Positions 44,059 to 52,352 of a stretch of DNA of 64,000 nucleotides are shown piece after piece. Both the position numbers and the translations under genes were made by a program. The stretch lies in NCBI GenBank assembly GCA_036676235.1, contig JAKFDI010000088.1, positions 62,001 to 126,000 on the forward strand, given 5' to 3'. Each line of letters begins with the position of its first letter. The stretch's first letter is position 1. The notes beneath the pieces were generated by a model, which did not search any database, was not told where the DNA came from, and saw only the letters and a list, made by a program, of their open reading frames with translations. The stretch comes from JAKFDI01 sp036676235. Lineage in GTDB: Bacteria > Pseudomonadota > Gammaproteobacteria > Burkholderiales > Burkholderiaceae_C.

Positions 44059-44463
44059 TCAGCCCGGCAGCGCCGCCTCGTAGGCCGCCCAGGCCACGTG
44101 CGATTCATGCAGCGTCACGCGCAGGCTCGCGAGGCCCGCGGCGTGCGGACCGAATTCGCCTGCCGCGATGCGCGCCGCGATGCGGTCGAACACCACGCGC
44201 GCCATGAATTCGGTGGTGGTGTTGCGGCCCGCGAAGCCGGCGATGTCGTCGAGGTTGTGGAAGTTGAACTCGGCGAGCACCGCATGCAGCGCCTGCGTGG
44301 CGAGCGCGATGTCGACCACCACGCCGTCGGCGTCGAGTTCGGCGCGGCGCAGTTCGAGGTCGACGATGTAGGTGGCGCCGTGCAGCTTCTGCGCCGGGCC
44401 GAAGACGGCACCGCGAAAGCTGTGGGCAATCATGAAGTGGTCGCGAACGTTGACGCTGTACAT
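44059..44463 (-). CDS. 6-pyruvoyl-tetrahydropterin synthase/QueD-family protein, atypical active site
   Basis: 134-aa protein of the T-fold PTPS family. It starts MYSVNVRDHFMIAHSF, with the first zinc His at H14, and has KLHGATYIVDLEL with H28. In canonical members the latter reads C-x3-H-G-H, so both the catalytic Cys (Ala24 here) and the third zinc His (Ala30) are missing. The late HESHVAWAAYE segment keeps the Glu. The enzyme may bind metal differently or carry out another step. Start set at ATG 44463. Third from last in a four-gene unit. Confidence 0.83.
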   Translation of the reverse strand: MYSVNVRDHFMIAHSFRGAVFGPAQKLHGATYIVDLELRRAELDADGVVVDIALATQALHAVLAEFNFHNLDDIAGFAGRNTTTEFMARVVFDRIAARIAAGEFGPHAAGLASLRVTLHESHVAWAAYEAALPG

Positions 44464-44477
44464 GCTGAGTGGTGCTT

Positions 44478-45458
44478 TCAGGGGTAGTCGATACGCTGGC
44501 ACAGCGTGTGCGGCGCGCCGTTCGCGAGGCGCGAGAACACGGCCGGCAGGTTGGCGAAGGGCGCGGTGTCGGTGATCAGCGCGTCGAGCGCCGGATCGGC
44601 CAGCAATCGCAGCGCCAGATCGAGCCGGCGCGCGTGCGTCCAGCGGCTGCGCTGCGCGGTGGCCACATGGCCGACCTGGGAACTGCGCAAAGTGAGCCGC
44701 TGCGAATGAAAGGCCTCGCCCAGCGGCAGCGGCACGCTGCGCGAGCCGTACCAGCTCAGCTCGATGACGGTGGCCTCGAAGGCGGCGAGGCGCAATGCAG
44801 TGGTCAGGCCCTCGGCGTGGCCGCTGGCGTGGATCACGAGGTCGGCGTCGGGCGTGGCGTCTGGCGCCACGGCGAAGCAGGCGCCGAACGATTCGGCCAG
44901 CGAGCGGCGCCCGGGTTCGATGTCGATCACTTGCACCTCGGTGCCCGGCATGCGCGCCGCGAGCCAGGCGACGAGCAGCCCGACGACACCGGCGCCCACC
45001 ACGGCGATGCGGTCACCGACACGCGGCACCGCATCCCACAGCGCGTTGATTGCCGTCTCCATGTTGGCTGCCAGCACGGCACGCTGCGGCGGCACGTCGT
45101 CAGGCAGCACATGCACCGCGTCCTGCGGCACGACGAAGCGCGTCTGGTGCGGATGCAGGCAGAACACCGCGCGGCCGACAAGGTGCGCCGGGCCGGTTTC
45201 CACCACGCCGACGCTGCTGTAGCCATACTTCACCGGAAACGGGAACTCGCCCGCCTGGAACGGAGCCTGCATGCGCATGGACTCGCTCGCCGGAACCTCG
45301 CCGCGCAGCACCAGCATCTCGGTGCCGCGGCTCACGCCCGAATGCAGTGTGCGCACCTGCACGTCGTTCGGGCCGGGTTGGGCCATGGCTTCGTCGCGGA
45401 TCTCTGCGCGGCCGGGGGCGGTGAACCAGCAGGCTTGGGTGGTGAGTGCGCGGGGCAT
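44478..45458 (-). CDS. MDR-family zinc-type dehydrogenase (BchC-like)
   Basis: 326-aa oxidoreductase. The N-terminal part shows SGVSRGTEMLVLRGEVP and GYSSVGVVETGP. The Rossmann domain has IAVVGAGVVGLLVAWLAAR with VIDIEPGRRSLAESFGA. The overall pattern resembles BchC and related threonine-dehydrogenase-like proteins, but no photosynthesis genes are near, so a bacteriochlorophyll role is unlikely. First gene of the four-gene minus-strand unit leading into the PTPS-like enzyme, glycosyltransferase and methyltransferase. Confidence 0.85.
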   Translation of the reverse strand: MPRALTTQACWFTAPGRAEIRDEAMAQPGPNDVQVRTLHSGVSRGTEMLVLRGEVPASESMRMQAPFQAGEFPFPVKYGYSSVGVVETGPAHLVGRAVFCLHPHQTRFVVPQDAVHVLPDDVPPQRAVLAANMETAINALWDAVPRVGDRIAVVGAGVVGLLVAWLAARMPGTEVQVIDIEPGRRSLAESFGACFAVAPDATPDADLVIHASGHAEGLTTALRLAAFEATVIELSWYGSRSVPLPLGEAFHSQRLTLRSSQVGHVATAQRSRWTHARRLDLALRLLADPALDALITDTAPFANLPAVFSRLANGAPHTLCQRIDYP

Positions 45459-45535
45459 GCGGCTGGCGGGCAGATGGTGCGGACGATCTTACGGTTGTGC
45501 GGGTCGAAGGCGCGGGTGCATCTCATCGGCCGTTG

Positions 45536-45653
45536 CCCTCACCCCAACCCTCTCCCGCCAGCGGGAGAGGGGGCAAGACACAGAGCGCGCTCGCGCGACA
45601 GCCGGACGCAACCTGCCCCCTCTCCCGCCTGCGGGACAGGGCTGGGGTGAGGG
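45536..45653. repeat. Inverted pair of CCCTCACCCC hairpin repeats
   Basis: The first copy (45536-45571) reads CCCTCACCCCAA followed by a perfect 11-bp stem CCCTCTCCCGC/GCGGGAGAGGG with 2-nt loop. The second copy (45618-45653) is inverted, with a near-perfect stem CCCTCTCCCGC/GCGGGACAGGG then CTGGGGTGAGGG. The two can pair over the whole length. It lies in the 234-bp gap between the divergent MDR and phosphatidyltransferase genes. Further copies exist at 58844-58945 and 60871-60905. Confidence 0.85.
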
Positions 45654-45692
45654 TCGGCGAGAAGCACCGCACCCGCCGGAACGCACAAGGCC

Positions 45693-46442
45693 ATGAACGC
45701 CCACACCGCCCGCGACCTGCAACGCCAAGCGCTGCGCGAAGCGCTGTACGTGGCGCCATTGCACGCAGCCCTCGCCTTCGCCATCGCCTCGTTCGCCGGG
45801 TTCGGCGCCGCGTATGCATTGAAGGCCGTCGCCCTCTTCGCCGCCGCTGCATGGCTGATGCGGCAAGCCGTACCCGCCCACGCCCCGCACACCCGCTTCG
45901 GCGCCGCCAACCGCGTCACGCTGCTGCGCCTTGCGCTCGTGCTGCTGCTGGCCGCCGCAGCCGGCGAGCCCATCGGCGACGCATCGCGTCTCGCCTGGGC
46001 CGCAGCAGCCCTCGCCGCGCTGGCCGCCTCGCTCGATGCCGTCGATGGTCCCTTGGCCCGCGCCGCCGGCCTCGCCAGCGACTTCGGTGCGCGCTTCGAC
46101 ATGGAAACCGACGCCCTGCTGGTGCTGGTGCTCAGCGGGCTGGTGCTGCAGTTCGACAAGGCCGGCCCCTGGGTGCTGGCCGCAGGCCTGATGCGCTATG
46201 CCTTCGTCGCCGCGAGCCGCCTGTGGCCGTGGCTCGCGCGGCCGCTGCCGCCCAGCCTGCGCCGCAAGGCGGTGTGCGTGGCGCAGATCGTGAGCCTCAT
46301 CGGCTGCCTGCTGCCGCCGATTCCTGCCGGTGCCTCGGCGGCGCTTGCCGCGGCCGGACTCGCACTGCTCGTCCATTCGTTCGCCGTCGACGTGCTGTGG
46401 CTGGCACGCGCGCGGCACAACCCCGTGGAGACCACCGCATGA
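45693..46442 (+). CDS. CDP-alcohol phosphatidyltransferase family protein
   Basis: 249-aa inner-membrane enzyme that would join a CDP-linked lipid or alcohol to another alcohol. The full family signature D-G-x2-A-R-x8-G-x3-D-x3-D is present as DGPLARAAGLASDFGARFDMETD at about residues 112-134. About six hydrophobic helices surround it. The next gene overlaps by 4 bp. Divergent from the glycosyltransferase/PTPS unit; a shared role in a lipid-linked or envelope product is possible. Confidence 0.9.
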   Translation: MNAHTARDLQRQALREALYVAPLHAALAFAIASFAGFGAAYALKAVALFAAAAWLMRQAVPAHAPHTRFGAANRVTLLRLALVLLLAAAAGEPIGDASRLAWAAAALAALAASLDAVDGPLARAAGLASDFGARFDMETDALLVLVLSGLVLQFDKAGPWVLAAGLMRYAFVAASRLWPWLARPLPPSLRRKAVCVAQIVSLIGCLLPPIPAGASAALAAAGLALLVHSFAVDVLWLARARHNPVETTA

Positions 46443-47047
46443 AGTCACTCGCCCGCCTCCGCGCCCTCTGGGCCACCATGTTCGCGCTGCTCGCGCTCGC
46501 CGCCGAACCGCTGCAAGCACAACCCGCGCGCTACGAACTTGACCCCGACCACCTGATGCTCGGCTTCCTGGTCGAACACGTGGGCTACGCGAAAGTGCTG
46601 GGCACGTTCCGCGCGGCGCGCGGCAGCTACACCTTCGACGAGGCCACCGGCGCACTCACCGACGTACGCATCGAGGCCGACACCGCGAGCGTCTTCACCA
46701 ACCACCGCAAGCGCGACGACCACCTGAAGGGTGCCGACTTCCTCAACAGCGCTGAATTCCCGCGCATGACCTTCACCGCCAACGGCGCCAAGCGCACCGG
46801 CGAGCGCACGTTCGAGATCACCGGCCAGCTCGAACTGCTCGGCCGCACCCAGCCGCTCGTGCTGCAGGCCACCTGGAACAAGAGCGCCGTCTCGCCGATG
46901 GTGCCGGGCAACAAGACCTGGGTGATGGGCGTGTCGGCGCGCGGCAGCTTCAAGCGCAGCGCCTACGGCATGAACTACGCGGTGGCCAACGGCTGGGTCG
47001 GCGACGAGGTCGCGCTCATCATCGAGTTCGAGGCGCATCGCAAGTGA
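46439..47047 (+). CDS. YceI-family periplasmic lipocalin-like protein
   Basis: 202-aa exported protein with a signal peptide (about 1-28, ending LQAQ). The YceI fold follows: YELDPDHLMLGFLVEHVGYAKVLGTF, FTNHRKRDDHLKGADFLNSAEFPRMTF and GNKTWVMGVSARGSFKRSAYGM. Members bind isoprenoid quinones or other long lipids in an extended barrel. Located between a phosphatidyltransferase and a sulfatase-fold protein with 4-bp overlaps on both sides, so the three are a coupled operon. Confidence 0.92.
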   Translation: MKSLARLRALWATMFALLALAAEPLQAQPARYELDPDHLMLGFLVEHVGYAKVLGTFRAARGSYTFDEATGALTDVRIEADTASVFTNHRKRDDHLKGADFLNSAEFPRMTFTANGAKRTGERTFEITGQLELLGRTQPLVLQATWNKSAVSPMVPGNKTWVMGVSARGSFKRSAYGMNYAVANGWVGDEVALIIEFEAHRK

Positions 47048-48702
47048 ACGCGCCGCCGCGCGGTGCCGCGTGGGCGCTGCGCTTCGGCGCGGCCTTCCTG
47101 CTGCTCAACGCGCTGCTGACCTTCGAGAACCTGCCCGGCTCGGCCGCTGTTCGTTTCGGCCAGCGGCTGTCGTTCGAGTTGTGCGTCGGCGTGGGGGTGC
47201 TGCTGGCCTGGGTGGCCTGGCGCGGCTCGCTCGGCCGGCGCGGTGCCTCGGCGGCAGCGGCGCTGTGCGTCGCGCTCGCACTGCTGCGCTATGCCGACGG
47301 CACGGTGCGCGAGCTGTTCGGGCGACCGATCAATCTGGTGTGGGACACCCGCCATGCCGGCGAACTGCTCGGGATGGCGGCCGCGGATCTCGGCGCGCTG
47401 CGCATTGCCTTGGTGGCCGCTCTGGCACTGATCGGCACGGCGTTGCTGTTCCTCGTGGCGCGCCGCGCGATCGTCGTGCTCGCCGATGCCCTGCGCTGGG
47501 CGCCCGCGCGGCCGTGGCTGGTCGGCGCCATCGCGGCCCTGAGCGTGAGCTTCGCGGCCTACCCCTTCACGACGCTGGACACGCGCTGGTTCTTCTCGCT
47601 TCCGGTCGGCCCGACGCTTGCGCGCCAGTCCACGCTGCTGTGGGCCACGCTGTCGACCGAACGTACCGAGGCGCAGCTCACGCCGAGCCCGAGCTTCGCC
47701 ACCAATCTCGACGGCCTGCGCGGGGCCGACGTGCTGCTGGTGTTTGCCGAGTCCTACGGCATGAGCAGCTTCGATCAAGCGCAGCAGGCACGCGCGCTCG
47801 CCGATTCGCGCGAGCGGCTGCTGCAGGCGGTGCGGGCCGGCGGGCGGCAGGTGGTCTCTGCCCGCGTGCGTTCACCCACCTTCGGCGGCGCCTCGTGGCT
47901 TGCGCATGCCGCACTGCTGACCGGTGTCGACACGCAGGAGCCGGACGACCACGCCCTGCTCCTCACCACGCAACGCCCCACGCTTGCGCGCCATTTCGCG
48001 CGCCACGGCTGGCGCAGCGTCGCCTGGATGCCGGGCCTGCAGCGGCCCTGGCCCGAAGGTGCGTTCTACGGTTTCGATCGCATCGCCGATGCGCCCGGCC
48101 TTGGCTACACCGGCCCGGCCTTCGGCTACTGGCGCATTCCCGACCAGGCGGCGATGGCGCTGCTGCAGGCGCAGGAGCTGCCCGGTGAGCCGCGTGCCTT
48201 CGGCGGCACGCGGCAACCGCGCTTCATCGTCTTTCCGACGCTCTCCACCCACGCGCCCTTCCGCCCGCTCGCGCCCTACCAGAGCGACTGGCAACGCCTG
48301 CTAGGTCGCGACGCCTATTCGTCCGAGCAGGTGGCGGCAGCGCTGCAATCCCCCACGGCCCTCGCCGAACCTGTGCCGGCCTATGTGGCGAGCGTCGCCT
48401 ACACCTACGAATGGCTGGGCGCGTGGTGGCACGAGCGCGCACCCGCATCGCTCGTCACCCTCGTCATCGGCGACCACCAGCCGGTGGCAAGCGTGTCCGG
48501 CGCGAACGCCTCGTGGGATGTGCCGGTGCATGTCGTGAGCAGCGATGCACGCTTGTTGCTGCGGCTCGAGGCGGCCGGGTTCGTGCGGGGGCTGACGCCC
48601 GAAGATGCGCCGATCGGCGCGATGCACGAACTCACGCACGTGCTGCTCACAGCCTTCGATGCGCCGCGCCCGGACATCGAAAGGTCCGCGCTCCCGCGCT
48701 GA
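47044..48702 (+). CDS. Sulfatase/alkaline-phosphatase-fold membrane protein (LtaS/EptA-like)
   Basis: 552-aa protein with about five transmembrane helices in residues 10-180 and a periplasmic alkaline-phosphatase superfamily domain from ~215. Key sites seen are VLLVFAESYGMSSFD (metal Glu), TFGGASWLAHAALLTG (candidate nucleophile Thr/Ser), and VIGDHQPVASV (metal Asp-His). This architecture fits phosphoglycerol or phosphoethanolamine transferases that decorate envelope glycans or lipids. GTG at 47044 overlaps the YceI stop. The substrate is unknown. Confidence 0.85.
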   Translation: MNAPPRGAAWALRFGAAFLLLNALLTFENLPGSAAVRFGQRLSFELCVGVGVLLAWVAWRGSLGRRGASAAAALCVALALLRYADGTVRELFGRPINLVWDTRHAGELLGMAAADLGALRIALVAALALIGTALLFLVARRAIVVLADALRWAPARPWLVGAIAALSVSFAAYPFTTLDTRWFFSLPVGPTLARQSTLLWATLSTERTEAQLTPSPSFATNLDGLRGADVLLVFAESYGMSSFDQAQQARALADSRERLLQAVRAGGRQVVSARVRSPTFGGASWLAHAALLTGVDTQEPDDHALLLTTQRPTLARHFARHGWRSVAWMPGLQRPWPEGAFYGFDRIADAPGLGYTGPAFGYWRIPDQAAMALLQAQELPGEPRAFGGTRQPRFIVFPTLSTHAPFRPLAPYQSDWQRLLGRDAYSSEQVAAALQSPTALAEPVPAYVASVAYTYEWLGAWWHERAPASLVTLVIGDHQPVASVSGANASWDVPVHVVSSDARLLLRLEAAGFVRGLTPEDAPIGAMHELTHVLLTAFDAPRPDIERSALPR

Positions 48703-49070
48703 GCCTCGCCCCGCCGTCCTCCGCCGAATCTTGTCAGCCGTGGAGCGCTCGTGGGCGGCGATGCACGGATGTTGCAGCGCGGCGCGGGATCAATCTGCAC
48801 CCAAGCACCGGAAGCTGTCGTCGCGACAAGGGAACTGCACGGCACGCGACTCCGATTGGAAATCGCAGAAAGGGTTGTGGGCTTTCTTCGGCGAATGCAA
48901 TCAATGCAATGTCTGCCGCAAGAGACTGAGTCCGTGCGCTGAATAGCGCTACGCGTAATCCCTCATTCGTCGACCGATCTCAAAGCATTGACGAGGCACC
49001 GGCAATTCGGCACGGCAATTGCCGCACCATTTGTAACGCTCAAGTCCACCACTACATTGAAAGGACTGTC
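48703..49070. other. Intergenic region without a recognised gene
   Basis: No supported coding frame was found in these 368 bp. A 12-bp palindrome CGGCAATTGCCG is at 49013-49024, with a related half GGCAATTCGG just before it. Together with the AAAGGA site at 49060 it probably marks the promoter region of the small membrane peptide and the following PRC-barrel genes. Base composition is less GC-rich than the flanking genes. Confidence 0.5.
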
Positions 49071-49184
49071 ATGAACGACATGAAAGCTCCCGACGCAATA
49101 CGCCACCGCCCCGCGCGTGTGGTCTTCGCGGTATTGCTTCTTTCGGCCGCGTCCATGCTGACTGCATGGACCGCTCTCGCGTAG
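49071..49184 (+). CDS. 37-aa single-pass membrane peptide
   Basis: ATG at 49071 is preceded by AAAGGACTGTC, a good ribosome-binding site. The 37 codons encode a polar, basic N-terminus (MNDMKAPDAIRHRPARV) and one hydrophobic helix (residues ~17-36), ending in TAG at 49182. It could be a small membrane protein or an uncleaved signal-like peptide. It precedes the PRC-barrel gene by 80 bp on the same strand. No family is recognised. Confidence 0.6.
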   Translation: MNDMKAPDAIRHRPARVVFAVLLLSAASMLTAWTALA

Positions 49185-49263
49185 CGAAGCGCTTCACACC
49201 CATCAATCGCTCGTGCCGGGCGGCTCGCCCGACCGGGCTTCAATTCTTCAGGAGATAAACCCA

Positions 49264-50340
49264 ATGCGTGAACCGAAACTTTCCAGATTGATTCGAATCG
49301 GGCTGCTGCCCGCCCTGATGGCCGGTGCCTCGCTGAGCGCCCAGGCGCAGTCCAATTCAGCCGCCGACAAGGACAAGGGCCAGACCTCGGCCACTGAGGC
49401 GAAAGGCGATGCCACCACCGCCAACGCCAACACCTATCGCGGCCTGCGCGCCAGCGAAATGATCGACATGAGCGTGATCAATCCCAAGGGCGACAACATC
49501 GGCCAGATCAGCGACATGATCGTCAACATGAAAACGGGTGACGTGCGCTACGCCATCCTGAAGTTCGACCCGGGCATCCTGCAGGGCGAGGAGTTGTATG
49601 CCGTGCCGACCACCGAATTGCGCATTGCCGCCGACCGCAACGACGTGGTCTACGACATGAGTGAAACCAAGCTCGAGCGCGCGAGGATCGACCGCGACGA
49701 CTGGAACGACGGCATCTGGGACGACCCCGACTACGTCGCGAAGCTCGACAAGACGAATGGCGTCAAGCAGCCGGCACGCAGCGCTCGCGCACACCGCGCC
49801 AGCGACCTGATCGGCAAGGACGTGAACAGCAAGAGCGGCGAAAAGATCGGCGAACTCGAAGAACTGATCGTCAACATGGCACAGCAGAAGGTGCACTACG
49901 CCGTGCTCGAGTTCGATCCGAGTTGGGCTTCTTCCGAGCAGAACTATGCGTTTCCGTTGACGTCGTTCAAGCTGACGGACGGCAAGGACGAACTGGCGCT
50001 CGACATCACCAAGGACAAGCTTGCAGCCATGAAGAGCTTCTCCGACAGTCGCTACGACAACCTGAACGACAGCGTCTGGGTCGCCGACATCGACCGCTAC
50101 TTCATCACCGTGCTGCCCGCCCTGGATGGGACGAAGACGGCCGCGAAGTCCGGCACGAACGACGATTCGGCGAACACGCTGTTCGCGCGTCTGGACGAAA
50201 ACAAGAACGGTTCCCTGAGCAAGACCGAGGTCGAGGACACCGCCGATGTCGACCACAACTGGACGAGCTTCGACAAGAACGACGACGACCGGATCAGCCG
50301 GGAAGAGTTCACCAGCAGCTACCCGGTCGAATCGAAGTAG
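49264..50340 (+). CDS. Exported double PRC-barrel protein with EF-hand pair
   Basis: 358-aa protein with a signal peptide ending near AQAQ (residue ~29). Two PRC-barrel domains follow (about 75-160 and 195-280; RASEMIDMSVINPKGDNIG and RASDLIGKDVNSKSGEKIG). The C-terminal EF-hand pair has DENKNGSLSKTE and DKNDDDRISREE. PRC-barrels are small beta-barrels used as protein-RNA or protein-protein modules; in periplasmic proteins the role is unclear, and calcium binding is inferred from the loops. ATG at 49264 has AGGAGAT upstream. Same architecture as the gene at 51269, so the two are paralogues. Confidence 0.88.
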   Translation: MREPKLSRLIRIGLLPALMAGASLSAQAQSNSAADKDKGQTSATEAKGDATTANANTYRGLRASEMIDMSVINPKGDNIGQISDMIVNMKTGDVRYAILKFDPGILQGEELYAVPTTELRIAADRNDVVYDMSETKLERARIDRDDWNDGIWDDPDYVAKLDKTNGVKQPARSARAHRASDLIGKDVNSKSGEKIGELEELIVNMAQQKVHYAVLEFDPSWASSEQNYAFPLTSFKLTDGKDELALDITKDKLAAMKSFSDSRYDNLNDSVWVADIDRYFITVLPALDGTKTAAKSGTNDDSANTLFARLDENKNGSLSKTEVEDTADVDHNWTSFDKNDDDRISREEFTSSYPVESK

Positions 50341-50498
50341 CGCCAGGAACAGGCAAAGACGCCGCCTGCTGCATTGCCGCGCCGCCGAGGACGGGCGCGC
50401 GCGAGCGTTGGCAGCGGCGCCGATACGGCCGCAGTGCGGCCCGACATCCCCAGAAACCCAGAAACCCAGAAGGGGCCCCAGCGGCCCAGGAGAAGCAC

Positions 50499-51188
50499 AT
50501 GAATCGATCTTCCCTCCATCGCGCGATTGCGGCATTGACCATCGGTCTTGGCGCACCCGTCGGGGTGTTCGCCCAGAGCACGTCGCCGAAGCAGGCGCCT
50601 CTCGCGCCACCGGCCGACTCGGCAGCGGCAACCGCTTCCGGCACGACGCAGTCGTCGACAGGCGCCACGGCCATCAAGGGGCCGGCGGTCACCCTGGCCA
50701 CGACAGGGATCACCGGCGAGGTGACAGACATCGACCGAGCCGAGCGAACGGTCGCGGTGCGCGACAGCGCGGGCCGTACAGCCACGGTCAAGGTCGGCGC
50801 GAATGTGCCCAACTTCGACACCATCGACCTGGGCGACACGGTGACGATGCGCTATACCGAAGCGGTGTCGCTCGCCATCGCCAAAGGCGGCGCCGGCACC
50901 GAAGCGCAACTCGGCGAGATCCGCACGAAGGTCGAAGCCGATGCAGCCCGCAAGGCCAATGACGGCATGCCGGGCATGGCGGCCATGGAACGCACGACCT
51001 TGGTGGCAAACGTGTTCAAGATCGACCGCAAGGGCGGCGTGCTCACCTTGCGCGGCACGGACGGCGTACCGGTCAGCATCAAGGTGAGCGACAAGCATGC
51101 GCTCGACGCCATCAAGCTCGACGACCAGATCGTCATCGGCTACGTGCAGGCGGCGGCCGTCTCGATCGAGCCGAGCACGACGAGCTGA
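50499..51188 (+). CDS. Secreted protein with two DUF5666-like beta modules
   Basis: 229-aa exported protein with a signal peptide (about 1-26, cut near VFAQ) and a Thr/Ala/Ser-rich spacer. Two similar beta-rich modules follow: ITGEVTDIDRAERTVAVRDSAGR ... YTEAVSLAI (about 68-125) and LVANVFKIDRKGGVLTLRGTDG ... YVQAAAVSI (about 165-222). The repeat resembles small OB-like domains seen in DUF5666 proteins. No enzymatic motif. ATG at 50499 has AGGAGAAG before it. Lies between two PRC-barrel/EF-hand paralogues and probably shares their regulation. Confidence 0.72.
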   Translation: MNRSSLHRAIAALTIGLGAPVGVFAQSTSPKQAPLAPPADSAAATASGTTQSSTGATAIKGPAVTLATTGITGEVTDIDRAERTVAVRDSAGRTATVKVGANVPNFDTIDLGDTVTMRYTEAVSLAIAKGGAGTEAQLGEIRTKVEADAARKANDGMPGMAAMERTTLVANVFKIDRKGGVLTLRGTDGVPVSIKVSDKHALDAIKLDDQIVIGYVQAAAVSIEPSTTS

Positions 51189-51268
51189 GGCTATCTCGGC
51201 AGCATGCTCGGCGAGACCGACGGAGTCGGCTCGGCGTGGCTCGAGCATCATCACTTGAGGCAAAGCGC

Positions 51269-52285
51269 ATGACAGGCAACAAACTTGCGGGGTCCGCCAT
51301 GCTTGCGGCCGGGCTGCTGGTAGCCAGCGGGTTGCTGACGGCCGCGACACCGACGCGCGCGCAGACCAGCGACACCCCGCCACCTGCTCGCAGTGGCCGA
51401 CTTGAGGCCGCCACCCTGCGGCCGGGCGCACCACCCATTGCCAGCCACCGAGGCTACCGCGCCAGTCGGCTGCTCGACGCCAAGTTCCACGACCCCGAGG
51501 GCCGCGCCCTGGGTTCGGTGGACGACATCGTCGTCGACCTGTGCAATGGCGAGGTCCGGCACGCTGTGCTCACGCTGGATGAAGGCTTGCTGCCAGGTGG
51601 TGGCCGGCAGGTCGCGGTGCCGGTCAGCGCGATTCACGGCCCGGTCGTGGGCGCTATCGAGAGCCCTGTCGATCGACTCGTGATCGACTTCGACGCGCGC
51701 GAACTGGCCGGCTTGCCGGCAGCGGACACGCAGATGCCGTCGGTCGCGCAGGCGCCGTGCGGGCACCGCGTGTCGGCACGCTGGCTGGTGGGCCACGAGC
51801 TGTTCGGCCAGAACGGGCAGGACATTGGCAAGGTGGCTGATCTCGTGATCAGCATGAACCGCGCGCGGGTGAACTTCGTGGTGCTGAAGTTCGATCCCGA
51901 TGCGGGCCCGCCCGATCGGCTGCTGGCATTTCCGTTGCAGTTGTTCGAGATCGAGCGCGATGGCCGCCTGGTCTTCCCACTGGACGCGACCGCTCTGCAG
52001 AAGTTGCCGGGCTTCGTGGTCAGCGGCTGGTCGCATGTGCTGAGCCCCGACGAACTGGCCGACGTAGACCGCCAGTTCTTCGCCGACTTCCCGGCCGTGT
52101 GGGACCAGTCACCGCGCACGCTGTTCGAGCATCTCGATATTGACCAGAGCGGTGCGCTCAGCCTCAAGGAAGCCTCCGCGAACGAACAGGCCCGAGAGCA
52201 GTTCAACCCGATCGACCGCGACGGTGACCAGCGCCTGAGCAAGGTGGAGTTCGTGCGCAACTTCCAGCGCGTTTCGTTGCGCTGA
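51269..52285 (+). CDS. Exported double PRC-barrel protein with EF-hand pair, second copy
   Basis: 338-aa paralogue of the product at 49264. Signal peptide to about residue 32 (TRAQ), then PRC-barrels at ~60-140 (RASRLLDAKFHDPEGRALG) and ~165-250 (SARWLVGHELFGQNGQDIG), and EF-hands DIDQSGALSLKE and DRDGDQRLSKVE at the C-terminus. The two copies are clearly diverged at the residue level, so the duplication is old. ATG at 51269 follows TTGAGG. An earlier frame from 51236 was not used. Confidence 0.86.
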   Translation: MTGNKLAGSAMLAAGLLVASGLLTAATPTRAQTSDTPPPARSGRLEAATLRPGAPPIASHRGYRASRLLDAKFHDPEGRALGSVDDIVVDLCNGEVRHAVLTLDEGLLPGGGRQVAVPVSAIHGPVVGAIESPVDRLVIDFDARELAGLPAADTQMPSVAQAPCGHRVSARWLVGHELFGQNGQDIGKVADLVISMNRARVNFVVLKFDPDAGPPDRLLAFPLQLFEIERDGRLVFPLDATALQKLPGFVVSGWSHVLSPDELADVDRQFFADFPAVWDQSPRTLFEHLDIDQSGALSLKEASANEQAREQFNPIDRDGDQRLSKVEFVRNFQRVSLR

Positions 52286-52352
52286 CGCTGGCGAACGTTG
52301 GCGGCACGCCATCTGCTCGACATCCCACACCCTCACCACCAAAGGAGCCGGC

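Noticed and set aside
44478..45458. Bacteriochlorophyll gene bchC
   Set aside because: The dehydrogenase resembles BchC, but no other photosynthesis gene is in the window.
33319..48702. Toxoflavin biosynthesis cluster
   Set aside because: GTP cyclohydrolase II, a RibD-type reductase and a methyltransferase recall toxABE, but the other tox genes, the exporter and the regulator are absent, and the reading is too loose.
48605..48946. 113-aa frame ending in a Cys-rich tail (ECNQCNVCRKR)
   Set aside because: Starts inside the sulfatase-fold gene in another frame and shows no family pattern before the tail. Probably chance.
49013..49024. Palindrome CGGCAATTGCCG as a named regulator site
   Set aside because: Symmetry is clear, but no known regulator consensus is matched. 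It is recorded only within the intergenic region.
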